64,000 nucleotides of DNA from Chryseobacterium sp. C-71. GTDB lineage: Bacteria > Bacteroidota > Bacteroidia > Flavobacteriales > Weeksellaceae. Below the pieces are notes generated by a model. It did no database searches. It saw nothing but the letters and a program-made list of their open reading frames with translations, and was not told the DNA's origin. Positions 41,930 through 51,589 of this stretch are shown one piece after another. The stretch lies in contig NZ_CP087131.1 in assembly GCF_020911865.1 (NCBI RefSeq), positions 2,108,001-2,172,000 of the forward strand, written 5' to 3'. The translations under genes were made by a program, and so were the position numbers. Every line of letters starts with the position of its first letter. Position 1 is the first letter of the stretch.

Positions 41930-44032
41930 TTACTGAATTTTCCAACTAACGCCAAACATAAAGTTGGTTCCTGCCTGAGAAAAATATATGGGTCCGTCAT
42001 AAACATAACCGTTGTTGACATATTTCTGATTAAAAATATTATTGACCAACAATTTTAAAGCAACATCATGTTTTGCAATTTTAAATTGATACTGAGCATT
42101 AAAATCTGTCAGAAAATAATCTTTCAACTGCAAATCCTGGGTTTCTGTATTATCTAAATACTGATTCCCAACATATTGATTCATCAAAGCAAACTGCAAA
42201 TTATGGGTAGGATTAAATCTCAAACCTAAATTGGCAATTACATTGGGTGAGAAAGATATTTCCGTGTTTCCTAATTGATTAATTCCTGTTTCGTTTTCAA
42301 TTCTGAAATCAAGATTTCTGTTTTGGCTCAAACTTACATTTCCAGAAACTTCCCATTGCTTTGAAAGTTTAGCCAAAGCACCGACTTCAATACCTCTTCT
42401 GAAACTTTTCCCTGAATTGGTTCTGATGAATTCTCCGATATTGCTGATCTGTCCGTTTAAAACCAACTGATTCAGGTAATACATATAATATAGATTGGCT
42501 GTGAAAGCGACTTTCCCGAACTGCTTCTCAAAACCCGCTTCAAAATCATGTAGCTTTTCTGATTTTACATCATTGTTTGCAATCAAATCATCACGATTCG
42601 GTTCTCGTTGCGCATGAGCATAAGAAACGAATACTTTTCCGTTACCTAATTTATAATTGACACCAGCTTTTGGATTAAAAAATAGCCAGTTTTTATTTAA
42701 ATCTGCCCCTTCGTCATCGCCTGCCATTAAGATTTTCGTATCATAATCGATGTTTCTTAATTGTAGATCTCCGAAGAATTCGAAATCATTTACTTTAACC
42801 AAGGCTTTAGCAAAACCCGCCACTTCATTTTTCACAGAACGGTTTCTGTAATATTCATGCTCCTGAATCTGCGGAACAAAAACATCTGTTACATTTCCAT
42901 AATGTCTTCCGTAATACTGATTTCCGACAACGCCGAAATTCAGATCAAGATTATCAAACTTTCCGTATAGTGTTGAAACAATACCGTAGAAATCATTATT
43001 CAGCCATTTTTTTCTGATAAAATCAGAATACTCGTCACCATTGAAATCAGGCAGGGCATATCTTGCATAAGGATCTCCCTGTTTATAATTTTCGTAATAC
43101 CCTCTTCCTTTAGTGTAGTGCAAAGTGGTTTCTAAACTCCATCTTTCATTCAAACCTTGCTCCCAAAGTAATTGATAATGATTTTGTCTGTAATTATCAG
43201 TTTCGTTATCATAAAATCCGACTACATTTTCCCAGTTTGCATCATAGATTGCACCTGAAATATTGTATTTAGGATTGGTTTCCCATGTTTTCCTGTCGAC
43301 TCCGTTCCAGGCCTGATAGGTTTTTTCTTTTCCACCAAATGCCATCAGACGAAGCTTCGTTTTTCCTTCTTCAAATAAAGCAGTAAAATTGTAAGAATTT
43401 AAATCTGAAAAAGCTCGGTCGATATAACCGTCAGAATGAATGTGAGAATATCTTCCCATCACAGAAAGACGGTCTTTCCAGAATTTACCAGAACCTACCT
43501 CAGCAGAATATTTGTATGTATTAAATAAACCGTAGCTGTCATCTGTTTTAAAATAAAACTTTTCTTCAGGCTCTTTAGAAATCACATTGATACTTGCCCC
43601 GAAAGCCGAAACTCCGTTGTTGGAAGTTCCCACACCTCTTTGTATCACAATCTGAGACGCTGAGCTCGTAAGATCCGGAACGTTGACAAAGAAAGTTCCC
43701 TGACTTTCAGAATCGTTGAACGGAACACCATTCATCATCACGTTAATTCCTCTTCCTGCAACCCCACGAATTCTAAAACCCGTGTATCCAACGCCATTTC
43801 CAGCATCGGAAGTTGAGATAATTGAGGTTTGATTTTTTAAGAGAATTGGTAAATCCTGCCCAAGGTTTCTGCCATCCAAATCCTTCTGTACATTGATGAT
43901 TTCCTTGGCAACCGGCAATCTTTTGGTAAAGTTGACAGCTTCGATTTCTCTGACTTTCAGAGAATCTGTATTCTGAGTTTGTGCAAAACCCATAGAACTT
44001 GCGGTAAGTCCTAAAAAAATAAATCCTTTCAT
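41930..44032 (-). CDS. TPP-riboswitch-controlled TonB-dependent outer-membrane receptor
   Basis: This 700-residue receptor has a signal peptide (GLTASSMGFAQ), then a plug domain (AKEIINVQKDLDGRNLG ... GVGYTGFRIRGVAGRG) and a 22-strand-type barrel ending in an aromatic residue pattern (MFGVSWKIQ). No carboxypeptidase-regulatory extension precedes the plug. Its leader carries a TPP riboswitch directly after a strong promoter, so thiamine or a precursor is the probable cargo, as known for THI-regulated receptors in Bacteroidetes. No thiamine synthesis or inner-membrane transporter genes lie beside it. A terminator follows it. Confidence 0.86.
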   Translation of the reverse strand: MKGFIFLGLTASSMGFAQTQNTDSLKVREIEAVNFTKRLPVAKEIINVQKDLDGRNLGQDLPILLKNQTSIISTSDAGNGVGYTGFRIRGVAGRGINVMMNGVPFNDSESQGTFFVNVPDLTSSASQIVIQRGVGTSNNGVSAFGASINVISKEPEEKFYFKTDDSYGLFNTYKYSAEVGSGKFWKDRLSVMGRYSHIHSDGYIDRAFSDLNSYNFTALFEEGKTKLRLMAFGGKEKTYQAWNGVDRKTWETNPKYNISGAIYDANWENVVGFYDNETDNYRQNHYQLLWEQGLNERWSLETTLHYTKGRGYYENYKQGDPYARYALPDFNGDEYSDFIRKKWLNNDFYGIVSTLYGKFDNLDLNFGVVGNQYYGRHYGNVTDVFVPQIQEHEYYRNRSVKNEVAGFAKALVKVNDFEFFGDLQLRNIDYDTKILMAGDDEGADLNKNWLFFNPKAGVNYKLGNGKVFVSYAHAQREPNRDDLIANNDVKSEKLHDFEAGFEKQFGKVAFTANLYYMYYLNQLVLNGQISNIGEFIRTNSGKSFRRGIEVGALAKLSKQWEVSGNVSLSQNRNLDFRIENETGINQLGNTEISFSPNVIANLGLRFNPTHNLQFALMNQYVGNQYLDNTETQDLQLKDYFLTDFNAQYQFKIAKHDVALKLLVNNIFNQKYVNNGYVYDGPIYFSQAGTNFMFGVSWKIQ

Positions 44033-44091
44033 TCTTATAAATTTTTAAAATTTAATGGAATAAAAGGGGATCGATAAGATATTATGATACA

Positions 44092-44165
44092 ACATCCCTA
44101 AACAGCATTACCCGTTCCAGGTTCATTGGGTATAATCTCAGCCCCCATTGGAGCACCCCTTTAAT
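44092..44165 (-). promoter_or_regulatory. TPP (THI-element) riboswitch
   Basis: On the minus strand the conserved core is intact: AGGGGTGCT, then GGGGGCTGAGATTATACCC, then GAACCTGGAACGGGTAATGC and TTTAGGGA. This is the THI-box order CUGAGA...ACCC...GAACCUG...GGGUAAUGC. Downstream at about 44075-44069 CCCCTTT can pair with the AAAGGGG at the aptamer's 5' end, offering an alternative fold about 35 nt before the receptor ATG. Confidence 0.93.
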
Positions 44166-44172
44166 TTCAGCG

Positions 44173-44203
44173 CAAAATTACAAAAATTTGATGATGTTAC
44201 AAA
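44173..44203 (-). promoter_or_regulatory. Promoter of the TPP-controlled receptor
   Basis: On the minus strand TTTG (44203-44200), 19 nt, then TAATTTTG (44180-44173) fits the Bacteroidetes consensus exactly. The start site falls at about 44167, right at the aptamer's 5' end. Confidence 0.75.
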
Positions 44204-44204
44204 T

Positions 44205-44966
44205 TTAATAGGATTTGTTATTGGAATCAATATAGTAATAGTTGATATCATCTTTAGTCACTTCAAACATTTTCCCCAATTTCCAGCTATAGTTTCTTTT
44301 GATATCAGCATATTCAAATGGAATGATAATATTGTTGTTGACATCGATGATGCCAAATTTATCCTTATGCGAAGCCACAATCATAGGATTTGACAAATCA
44401 TCACCTTCTAAAATATGTAAATATTCATATTTTGGATAAATTTTAAAATGCGAGCGGTCAGATGGGTTACTAAACTTAGAATCTTCTATAATTCCATACG
44501 AGCCATTTAAAATATAAGCATGAAAAAGTTGTTTTTTAAATTCAGTCTGACACTTTCCCAAATCTGCATTTTTAAATTGGTATAATCTTTTTCCGGCCTG
44601 ATTGATTCTGTATGAAATACCGTTCTTTTCAACTGTCGCAAAATTAGACGTGCCAAACTTCTTGGCTTTAGGATTTGGTGAATTTAAAAGATTGCAATCT
44701 TCAGCAAAAAACATGGCAATGTGGTACTCGGGAGTCACTACGAATTTACCTTTTTGATTGACATATCCAAAATTACCATTTAATTTTTGCGGAATTAATA
44801 AAGGAACATTTTCATTAATAACCACCAAATTACTTTCAGGTTTTTTCTTAACAATCTGTTTTACCGGATTCTTCTTAACAACTAACTTATTACTTTTCAA
44901 AACCTTAGACTGAGCAACGAAACTCATTGATAAAAGAATAAAAATAACATTGAAAATTTTCTTCAT
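44205..44966 (-). CDS. Exported WG-repeat protein
   Basis: This 253-residue protein has a signal peptide (SMSFVAQ) and WG-type beta repeats: FGYVNQKGKFVVTPEY, then SYGIIEDSKFS and FGIIDVNNNIIIPFEY. WG repeats form beta-propeller-like surfaces for protein or glycan binding. A lysine-rich KKNPVKQIVKKKP stretch follows the signal. The role is unknown. The stop codon lies just 2 nt from the promoter of the riboswitch-controlled receptor, so readthrough between the two is possible. Confidence 0.78.
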   Translation of the reverse strand: MKKIFNVIFILLSMSFVAQSKVLKSNKLVVKKNPVKQIVKKKPESNLVVINENVPLLIPQKLNGNFGYVNQKGKFVVTPEYHIAMFFAEDCNLLNSPNPKAKKFGTSNFATVEKNGISYRINQAGKRLYQFKNADLGKCQTEFKKQLFHAYILNGSYGIIEDSKFSNPSDRSHFKIYPKYEYLHILEGDDLSNPMIVASHKDKFGIIDVNNNIIIPFEYADIKRNYSWKLGKMFEVTKDDINYYYIDSNNKSY

Positions 44967-45363
44967 GATTGTTTGTGTTCAAAATATCTGCCAAAAATAG
45001 AAAATATAAAACACATATTTATACAGAATCTAAATAATTTAGACCAAAAAAAATATTAAAATTCCGTATTTTTGGGAACATTTTTAAATGTTTGATAATA
45101 TTAAAACGTTTTTAAGCCACAACATTTGATTGCAACACATCAAAAGCCACCCAAACGTTTTATCCGAAAAGAGTTTTTGCGGCGAGACAGATTGCAGGTA
45201 AACCACTTACATTTTCAGAGAAAGTCCTTTTACTATTTACCCATTGGGACAGATTATTATCTCTCATTTTTAGAAATGGTGTAGATCATACAGCTTGCTT
45301 CTGTACTTTCAGATGGCAACTATTCAATATCTACCTTTAATTTTTTAAAAAGAACTTCTATTT
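44967..45363 (+). promoter_or_regulatory. Long leader of acnB with a structured segment
   Basis: There is no ORF I can support in these 397 nt. A -7 box TATTTTTG lies at 45067-45074, which would give a leader of about 280 nt. Within it AAAACGTTT (45103-45111) and AAACGTTTT (45153-45161) pair, and TTTGAT and ATCAAA pair inside that stem, giving a small nested fold with two GCCAC repeats. The rest (45162-45363) has no obvious structure. The function is not known. Confidence 0.45.
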
Positions 45364-48144
45364 ATGAATATTTATCAGGATTACATCCAAGAGATTGAAG
45401 AAAGAAAAACTCAGGGTCTTCACCCAAAACCAATTGATGGTGCCGAACTTTTAAGCGCAATCATTTCACAAATTAAAGATACCAATAACGAATACAGAGC
45501 AGATTCTCTGAAATTCTTTATCTACAACAGTTTACCGGGTACAACACCTGCTGCTGTTGTGAAAGCTCAGTTTTTAAAAGAAATCATTTTAGGTGAATCC
45601 GTATTAGAAGAAATAACTCCTGCTTTTGCATTCGAGTTATTATCTCACATGAAAGGTGGTCCTTCAATCAAAGTATTGTTGGATTTAGCTTTAGGTAACG
45701 ATGCTAATATTGCTAAAGAAGCTGCAAACGTTCTAAAAACTCAGGTTTTCCTTTACGAAGCTGACACAGATCGTTTAAAAGAAGCATTCCATAACGGTAA
45801 CGAAATTGCAAAAGAACTTATTGAAAGCTATGCACAGGCTGAATTCTTCACAAAACTACCAGAAGCTCCTGAAGAAATCAAAGTAGTTACCTATATTGCT
45901 GGTGAAGGTGATATCTCGACAGATTTATTATCACCTGGAAATCAGGCGCACTCAAGATCAGACCGTGAACTTCACGGAAAGTGCATGATGACTCCACAAG
46001 CTCAAGAAGAAATTAAAGCTTTGCAGGCACAACATCCTGACAAAAGCGTGATGTTGATTGCTGAAAAAGGAACGATGGGAGTTGGTTCATCAAGAATGTC
46101 TGGTGTAAACAACGTGGCACTTTGGACTGGTAAACAGGCTAGTCCTTATATTCCATTTGTGAATTTTGCACCAATTGTTGGTGGAACAAATGGTATTTCT
46201 CCAATTTTCCTGACGACAGTTGACGTGACTGGTGGAATTGGAATCGATCTACAAAACTGGGTAAAAAAACTAGATGCAGAAGGTAATATTATCCGTAATG
46301 AAAACAACGAACCAATTCTTGAGGAAGTTTATTCTGTAGCTACAGGAACTGTTCTTACGATTAACACAAAGACTAAAAAATTATACAATGGCGACCAGGA
46401 ATTGAAAGATATTTCTAAGTCATTCACGCCGCAAAAGATGGAATTTATCAAAGCTGGCGGATCTTACGCAATTGTCTTTGGTAAAAAATTACAAACTTGG
46501 GCTTCAGGTATTTTAGGAATTGAAATTCCTACAGTTTATGCTCCCTCAAAAGAAATTACTAAAGAAGGAGTCGGTCTTACTGCTGTTGAAAAAATATTTA
46601 ACAAAAATGCTGTTGGTTTAGCTCCGGGCAAAGTTTTACACGCAGGTTCAGACGTTCGTGTTGAAGTAAATATAGTTGGCTCACAAGATACAACCGGTTT
46701 GATGACTGCACAGGAATTGGAATCTATGGCAGCAACAGTAATTTCTCCAATTGTTGACGGTGCTTACCAATCTGGATGTCATACAGCATCAGTTTGGGAC
46801 AAAAAAGCGCAGGCAAACATTCCTAGATTGATGAAATTTATGAATGATTTCGGTTTGATCACTGCAAGAGATCCGAAAGGTGAATATCATGCGATGACAG
46901 ACGTTATTCATAAAGTTTTGAATGATATTACGATTGACGAATGGGCAATCATCATCGGAGGTGACTCTCACACAAGAATGTCTAAAGGTGTAGCTTTTGG
47001 AGCTGACTCAGGAACTGTTGCTTTGGCATTAGCGACTGGTGAAGCATCGATGCCGATTCCGGAATCTGTGAAAGTAACTTTCAAAGGTGACATGAAACAT
47101 CACATGGATTTCCGTGATGTAGTACATGCGACTCAATTGCAAATGTTACAGCAGTTCGGAGGAGAAAACGTATTCCAGGGTAGAATTATCGAGGTTCACA
47201 TCGGAACACTTCCTGCTGATCAGGCATTTACATTTACAGACTGGACTGCAGAAATGAAAGCAAAAGCTTCAATCTGTATTTCTGAAGACGACACTTTGAT
47301 CGAATCATTGGAAATTGCAAAAAGTAGAATCCAGATCATGATCGACAAAGGAATGGATAATCACAATCAGGTTCTTCAGGGATTAATCAACAAAGCAAAC
47401 AAAAGAATTACAGAAATTAAGTCAGGTGAAAAACCAGCGTTAACTCCGGATTCAAATGCTAGTTATTATGCAGAAGTAGTTGTTGATCTTGACATTATTG
47501 TTGAGCCAATGATTGCTGACCCAGATGTAAATAACGAAGATGTTTCTAAAAGATATACTCACGACACCATCAGAGATTTGACTTATTATGGAGGTGACAA
47601 AAAAGTAGACCTTGGTTTTGTAGGATCTTGTATGGTTCACAAAGGCGATTTAAAAATTGTTTCTCAAATGCTAAGAAACATCGAAAAAAGAGATGGTAAA
47701 GTTGAGTTCCTTGCACCACTTGTTGTTGCAGCTCCAACTTATAACATCATCGATGAATTAAAAGCTGAAGGTGATTGGGAATTATTAGAGAAATATTCAG
47801 GTTTTGAATTTGACGACAATGCTCCAAAAGGTGCAGCACGTGTTGAGTATAAAAACATGATGTATCTTGAGCGTCCAGGATGTAACCTTTGCATGGGTAA
47901 CCAGGAAAAAGCCGAAAAAGGAGATACCGTTTTGGCAACATCTACCAGACTTTTCCAGGGAAGAGTGGTTGAAGATTCTGAACGTAAGAAAGGAGAATCT
48001 TTATTGGCTTCTACACCAGTGGTTGTATTGTCTGCCATTATTGGAAGAATTCCAAGCATTAAAGAATACAAAGCAGCAGTTGAAGGTATTGACTTGACTA
48101 CTTTTATACCATCTATCAAGGAATTGGTTACCGTTGGTCATTAA
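45364..48144 (+). CDS. acnB: Aconitate hydratase B (2-methylisocitrate dehydratase type)
   Basis: This 926-residue protein has the AcnB layout: N-terminal HEAT-like domain (about 1-160), swivel domain, then the catalytic core. The 4Fe-4S cysteines lie in VGSCMVHKG and RPGCNLCMGN. It interconverts citrate and isocitrate in the TCA cycle and may also act on 2-methylisocitrate. A second, mitochondrial-type aconitase gene follows after 444 nt. In other bacteria apo-AcnB can bind mRNA, which makes its own long leader notable. Confidence 0.95.
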   Translation: MNIYQDYIQEIEERKTQGLHPKPIDGAELLSAIISQIKDTNNEYRADSLKFFIYNSLPGTTPAAVVKAQFLKEIILGESVLEEITPAFAFELLSHMKGGPSIKVLLDLALGNDANIAKEAANVLKTQVFLYEADTDRLKEAFHNGNEIAKELIESYAQAEFFTKLPEAPEEIKVVTYIAGEGDISTDLLSPGNQAHSRSDRELHGKCMMTPQAQEEIKALQAQHPDKSVMLIAEKGTMGVGSSRMSGVNNVALWTGKQASPYIPFVNFAPIVGGTNGISPIFLTTVDVTGGIGIDLQNWVKKLDAEGNIIRNENNEPILEEVYSVATGTVLTINTKTKKLYNGDQELKDISKSFTPQKMEFIKAGGSYAIVFGKKLQTWASGILGIEIPTVYAPSKEITKEGVGLTAVEKIFNKNAVGLAPGKVLHAGSDVRVEVNIVGSQDTTGLMTAQELESMAATVISPIVDGAYQSGCHTASVWDKKAQANIPRLMKFMNDFGLITARDPKGEYHAMTDVIHKVLNDITIDEWAIIIGGDSHTRMSKGVAFGADSGTVALALATGEASMPIPESVKVTFKGDMKHHMDFRDVVHATQLQMLQQFGGENVFQGRIIEVHIGTLPADQAFTFTDWTAEMKAKASICISEDDTLIESLEIAKSRIQIMIDKGMDNHNQVLQGLINKANKRITEIKSGEKPALTPDSNASYYAEVVVDLDIIVEPMIADPDVNNEDVSKRYTHDTIRDLTYYGGDKKVDLGFVGSCMVHKGDLKIVSQMLRNIEKRDGKVEFLAPLVVAAPTYNIIDELKAEGDWELLEKYSGFEFDDNAPKGAARVEYKNMMYLERPGCNLCMGNQEKAEKGDTVLATSTRLFQGRVVEDSERKKGESLLASTPVVVLSAIIGRIPSIKEYKAAVEGIDLTTFIPSIKELVTVGH

Positions 48145-48183
48145 TTGATTTTTAAATAAAAGTCAAAAGGCTTTTTAAATATA

Positions 48184-48215
48184 AATGGAAGACTTCAAAA
48201 AGAAATCTTCCATTT
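48184..48215 (+). terminator. acnB terminator
   Basis: AAATGGAAGA(C)TT and AA(A)TCTTCCATTT pair and a T-run follows, 40 nt after the acnB stop. The acnA gene therefore probably has its own promoter. Confidence 0.75.
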
Positions 48216-48588
48216 TTTGTTTAGAACGTTTCCATTTAAGCCTCATCTTATTTATTTTATCTTAAATCAATAACCGAAATTTTATTTTTTCTTAACTTGA
48301 TAGTTAGAAATAATCTCAGTCATTCATCATATTTATCTCTTATTATAGATGGAGGAACAGTATTTGATGAATCACATACGAATATAATTTTCTGAAATAA
48401 ATTTAATCTGATTGCTGAACCTTTGAATACTTTGCTGAGTTTACGCCTTTGCGAACTTTAAAAACATTTAGTAGCCAGGAAAATATTTGTGCACTTTGCT
48501 TAAAAATTAAACATTATGTTTTAAAAAGAAGATTTATTAAATTTAAATAACAGAAGATTTATTGAAAACAGAAAAATTAAATTAAGAT
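48216..48588. repeat. Spacer between acnB and acnA with degenerate repeat copy 2
   Basis: No coding frame is supported. At about 48430-48510 it has GCTGAGTTTACGCCTTTGCG, AACTTTAAAAACA, then TTTGTGCACTTTGC, matching the repeat at 158-238. The remainder is AT-rich leader ending about 20 nt before acnA with purine-rich sequence. The acnA promoter must be here, but I cannot fix it. Confidence 0.5.
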
Positions 48589-50856
48589 ATGACTTTCGAC
48601 ATTGACATGATCAAAAAAGTGTATGAGCGTTATCCTGAACGTATTGCAGCAGCAAGACAGATCACAGGAAAACCGTTGACACTTTCAGAAAAAATTCTTT
48701 ACACACACCTGTGGGAAGGAAACGCAACAAAAGAACATGAAAGAGGAAATTCTTACGTGGATTTCGCTCCGGACAGAGTTGCCATGCAGGATGCAACAGC
48801 TCAGATGGCTCTTTTACAATTTATGCAGGCAGGAAAAGCTAAAGTGGCTGTTCCGTCGACCGCTCATGCAGATCACCTGATTCAGGCAAGAGTGGGTGCA
48901 GAATCAGATTTACAGGAAGGAATCAACAAGAACTCTGAAGTTTTCAACTTCTTGGGTTCTGTTTGTGATAAATACGGAATCGGTTTCTGGAAACCGGGAG
49001 CCGGAATTATTCACCAGGTTGTTTTAGAAAACTATGCATTCCCTGGAGGAATGATGATCGGAACTGATTCTCACACGGTAAATGCAGGAGGATTAGGAAT
49101 GGTTGCCATCGGAGTTGGTGGTGCTGATGCCGTAGATGTAATGGCAGGAATGGCTTGGGAGCTTAAAATGCCTAAGCTTATTGGTGTAAAATTAACCGGA
49201 AAAATGTCTGGCTGGACTTCAGCAAAAGATGTTATCTTAAAAGTTGCAGGAATCCTTACCGTAAAAGGTGGAACAGGATGCATTGTAGAATATTTCGGAG
49301 AAGGTGCTCAATCTTTATCCGCAACAGGTAAAGGAACAATATGTAACATGGGTGCAGAAATTGGTGCTACCACTTCTACTTTCGGATATGACGATTCTAT
49401 GAGAAGATATCTTGCTTCTACAGGAAGACAGGATGTTGTAGATGCAGCAGACAAAATTGCAGAACACTTAACAGGTGATGCTGAAGTTTATGCAAACCCT
49501 GAACAGTATTTCGATCAGGTCATTGAAATTAATCTTTCAGAATTGGCTCCACACTTGAACGGACCTTTCACTCCGGACTTGGCGACTCCCGTTTCTGAAT
49601 TTAAAGCTAAAGCTGAAGCCAACGGATGGCCAATTGAAGTTGAATGGGCATTGATTGGATCGTGTACAAACTCCTCGTATGAAGATTTATCAAGAGCTGC
49701 TTCTATTGTTGAAGATGCAGTAGCGAAAGGCGTAAAACCAAAAGCTATTTTAGGAATCAACCCAGGTTCTGAGCAGGTAAAATTTACCGCAGAAAGAGAC
49801 GGATTCCTTGATTCTTTCAGAAAATTTGAAAATGCAAGAATCTTTACCAATGCTTGCGGACCCTGTATCGGACAATGGGACAGAGAAGGCGCTGAAAAAG
49901 GAGAGAAAAACTCCATCATTCACTCATTCAACAGAAACTTTGCAAAAAGAGCTGATGGAAACCCAAATACTCACGCTTTCGTAGCTTCACCAGAAATGGT
50001 AGCGGCAATTGCAATCTCAGGAAGATTAGATTTTAACCCAATTACAGATACGTTAACCGCTGAAAACGGAGAGCAAATAAAATTAAATGAACCAAGCGGT
50101 TCTGAACTACCAGCCAAAGGTTTTGACGTTGGAGACAATGGTTATCAGGCTCCTTCAGAAGACGGTTCGTCAGTTGAAGTGAAGGTAAGTCCAACTTCAG
50201 ACAGACTTCAGTTATTAGAAGAATTCCCGGCTTGGGATGGTAAAAACATTACCGGAGCGAGAGTTTTAATAAAAGCTTTCGGAAAATGTACAACTGACCA
50301 TATTTCTATGGCAGGACCTTGGTTGAAATACAGAGGTCACCTTGATAACATCTCAAACAACATGTTGATCGGAGCTGTAAACGCATACAACATGGAAACC
50401 AACAAAGTAAAAAACCAGTTAGACGGTGCTTACGGTGAAGTACCTGCTGTACAAAGAGCGTACAAAGCTGCAGGAATTCCTTCGATTGTTGTAGGAGATC
50501 AGAACTATGGTGAAGGTTCTTCAAGAGAGCACGCCGCAATGGAGCCTAGACATCTTGGTGTAAAAGCTGTTTTGGTAAAATCATTTGCAAGAATCCACGA
50601 AACTAACTTGAAAAAACAAGGGATGCTGGGATTAACTTTTGCTGATGAATCAGATTATGATAAAATTCAGGAAGATGATGTGGTTAACTTCTTAGATCTG
50701 GATCAGTTTGCTCCGGGGAAACAGTTGACATTGGAATTTATTCATACAGATTCTACGAAGGATATTGTAATGGCAAATCACACGTATAACGATCAACAGA
50801 TTGATTGGTTTAAAGCAGGTTCTGCTTTGAATTTGATTAAGCAACAGGAAAACTAA
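48589..50856 (+). CDS. acnA: Aconitate hydratase A, mitochondrial type
   Basis: This 755-residue aconitase begins with the residues expected for the mitochondrial-type family ([14 protein letters not shown]) and is shorter than the AcnA/IRP type. The cluster cysteines are in [11 protein letters not shown] and [10 protein letters not shown]. The conserved arginine-serine active-site region [15 protein letters not shown] is present in the C-terminal domain. It performs the same citrate/isocitrate step as acnB upstream. The two genes are separated by a terminator and spacer, so they are likely differently regulated. Confidence 0.95.
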   Translation: MTFDIDMIKKVYERYPERIAAARQITGKPLTLSEKILYTHLWEGNATKEHERGNSYVDFAPDRVAMQDATAQMALLQFMQAGKAKVAVPSTAHADHLIQARVGAESDLQEGINKNSEVFNFLGSVCDKYGIGFWKPGAGIIHQVVLENYAFPGGMMIGTDSHTVNAGGLGMVAIGVGGADAVDVMAGMAWELKMPKLIGVKLTGKMSGWTSAKDVILKVAGILTVKGGTGCIVEYFGEGAQSLSATGKGTICNMGAEIGATTSTFGYDDSMRRYLASTGRQDVVDAADKIAEHLTGDAEVYANPEQYFDQVIEINLSELAPHLNGPFTPDLATPVSEFKAKAEANGWPIEVEWALIGSCTNSSYEDLSRAASIVEDAVAKGVKPKAILGINPGSEQVKFTAERDGFLDSFRKFENARIFTNACGPCIGQWDREGAEKGEKNSIIHSFNRNFAKRADGNPNTHAFVASPEMVAAIAISGRLDFNPITDTLTAENGEQIKLNEPSGSELPAKGFDVGDNGYQAPSEDGSSVEVKVSPTSDRLQLLEEFPAWDGKNITGARVLIKAFGKCTTDHISMAGPWLKYRGHLDNISNNMLIGAVNAYNMETNKVKNQLDGAYGEVPAVQRAYKAAGIPSIVVGDQNYGEGSSREHAAMEPRHLGVKAVLVKSFARIHETNLKKQGMLGLTFADESDYDKIQEDDVVNFLDLDQFAPGKQLTLEFIHTDSTKDIVMANHTYNDQQIDWFKAGSALNLIKQQEN

Positions 50857-50875
50857 AATTTCTATTATATATAAT

Positions 50876-50905
50876 GAAAGCAACTTCAAAATTGGAGTTG
50901 CTTTT
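50876..50905. terminator. Bidirectional terminator between acnA and the LytTR gene
   Basis: AAAGCAACTTC and GAGTTGCTTT pair around AAAATTG, with A- and T-rich flanks. It directly abuts the stop codon of the convergent response regulator gene. Confidence 0.75.
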
Positions 50906-51589
50906 CTATTTCAGTTTTTCCAAAAGATTTGATTTGTACATATCTCCGATTGGAACTTCATGCCCTGAATTGAGCATGATCTTTTTTGAACCTAAACTTT
51001 TTATTTCGTTTAAATTTAAAATAAAAGATTTATGAACTCTTGTAAAATTTTTAGGAAGTTGATTTTCTAGAGATTTTAAAGTTTCTAAAACAATATACTC
51101 CTGAACTTCAGTTTTGATGTTGACATAATCTTTAATGCTTTCCACATACAAAATATCATCAGAATTGATTCGATGCTGTTGACCGGAAGATTTTACGAAA
51201 AAATGGCTAAGTTCTTTTATTTCATCCAAAGGAAAACGTTCCTGAGCTTTCAGGACACTTTTATTGAATCGTTCAAAAGAAATAGGTTTTAAAAGATAAT
51301 CAACAATATTATGTTCGTAGCCTTCCAAAGCATATTCGGAATAAGCGGTCGTCAAGATATATTTCTGCTTATCACCTAAGATTTTCATGAAATTAATTCC
51401 CGTCAGTTCCGGCATTTGAATATCTAAAAACACAAGGTCAGCTTCATTTTTCTGAATAAATTCTAGAGCTTGAATAGGATTTTCTGAAGAGAAAACAAGT
51501 TCGAGAAATGGAATTTTCTCGACATAATTTTCAAGAAGTGAAACAGCAAGCGGCTCGTCGTCTACAATAATGCATTTAATTTTCTTCAT
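50906..51589 (-). CDS. LytTR-family response regulator
   Basis: This 227-residue protein has a receiver domain (about 3-118, with DD near the start, VFLDIQMPE containing the phospho-accepting Asp, and a Lys in LLKPISF) and a LytTR DNA-binding domain (about 132-225). It overlaps the upstream kinase gene by 14 nt, so the two are a cognate pair. The target genes cannot be inferred; the DUF5694 gene upstream of the kinase, in the opposite direction, is one candidate. Confidence 0.92.
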   Translation of the reverse strand: MKKIKCIIVDDEPLAVSLLENYVEKIPFLELVFSSENPIQALEFIQKNEADLVFLDIQMPELTGINFMKILGDKQKYILTTAYSEYALEGYEHNIVDYLLKPISFERFNKSVLKAQERFPLDEIKELSHFFVKSSGQQHRINSDDILYVESIKDYVNIKTEVQEYIVLETLKSLENQLPKNFTRVHKSFILNLNEIKSLGSKKIMLNSGHEVPIGDMYKSNLLEKLK

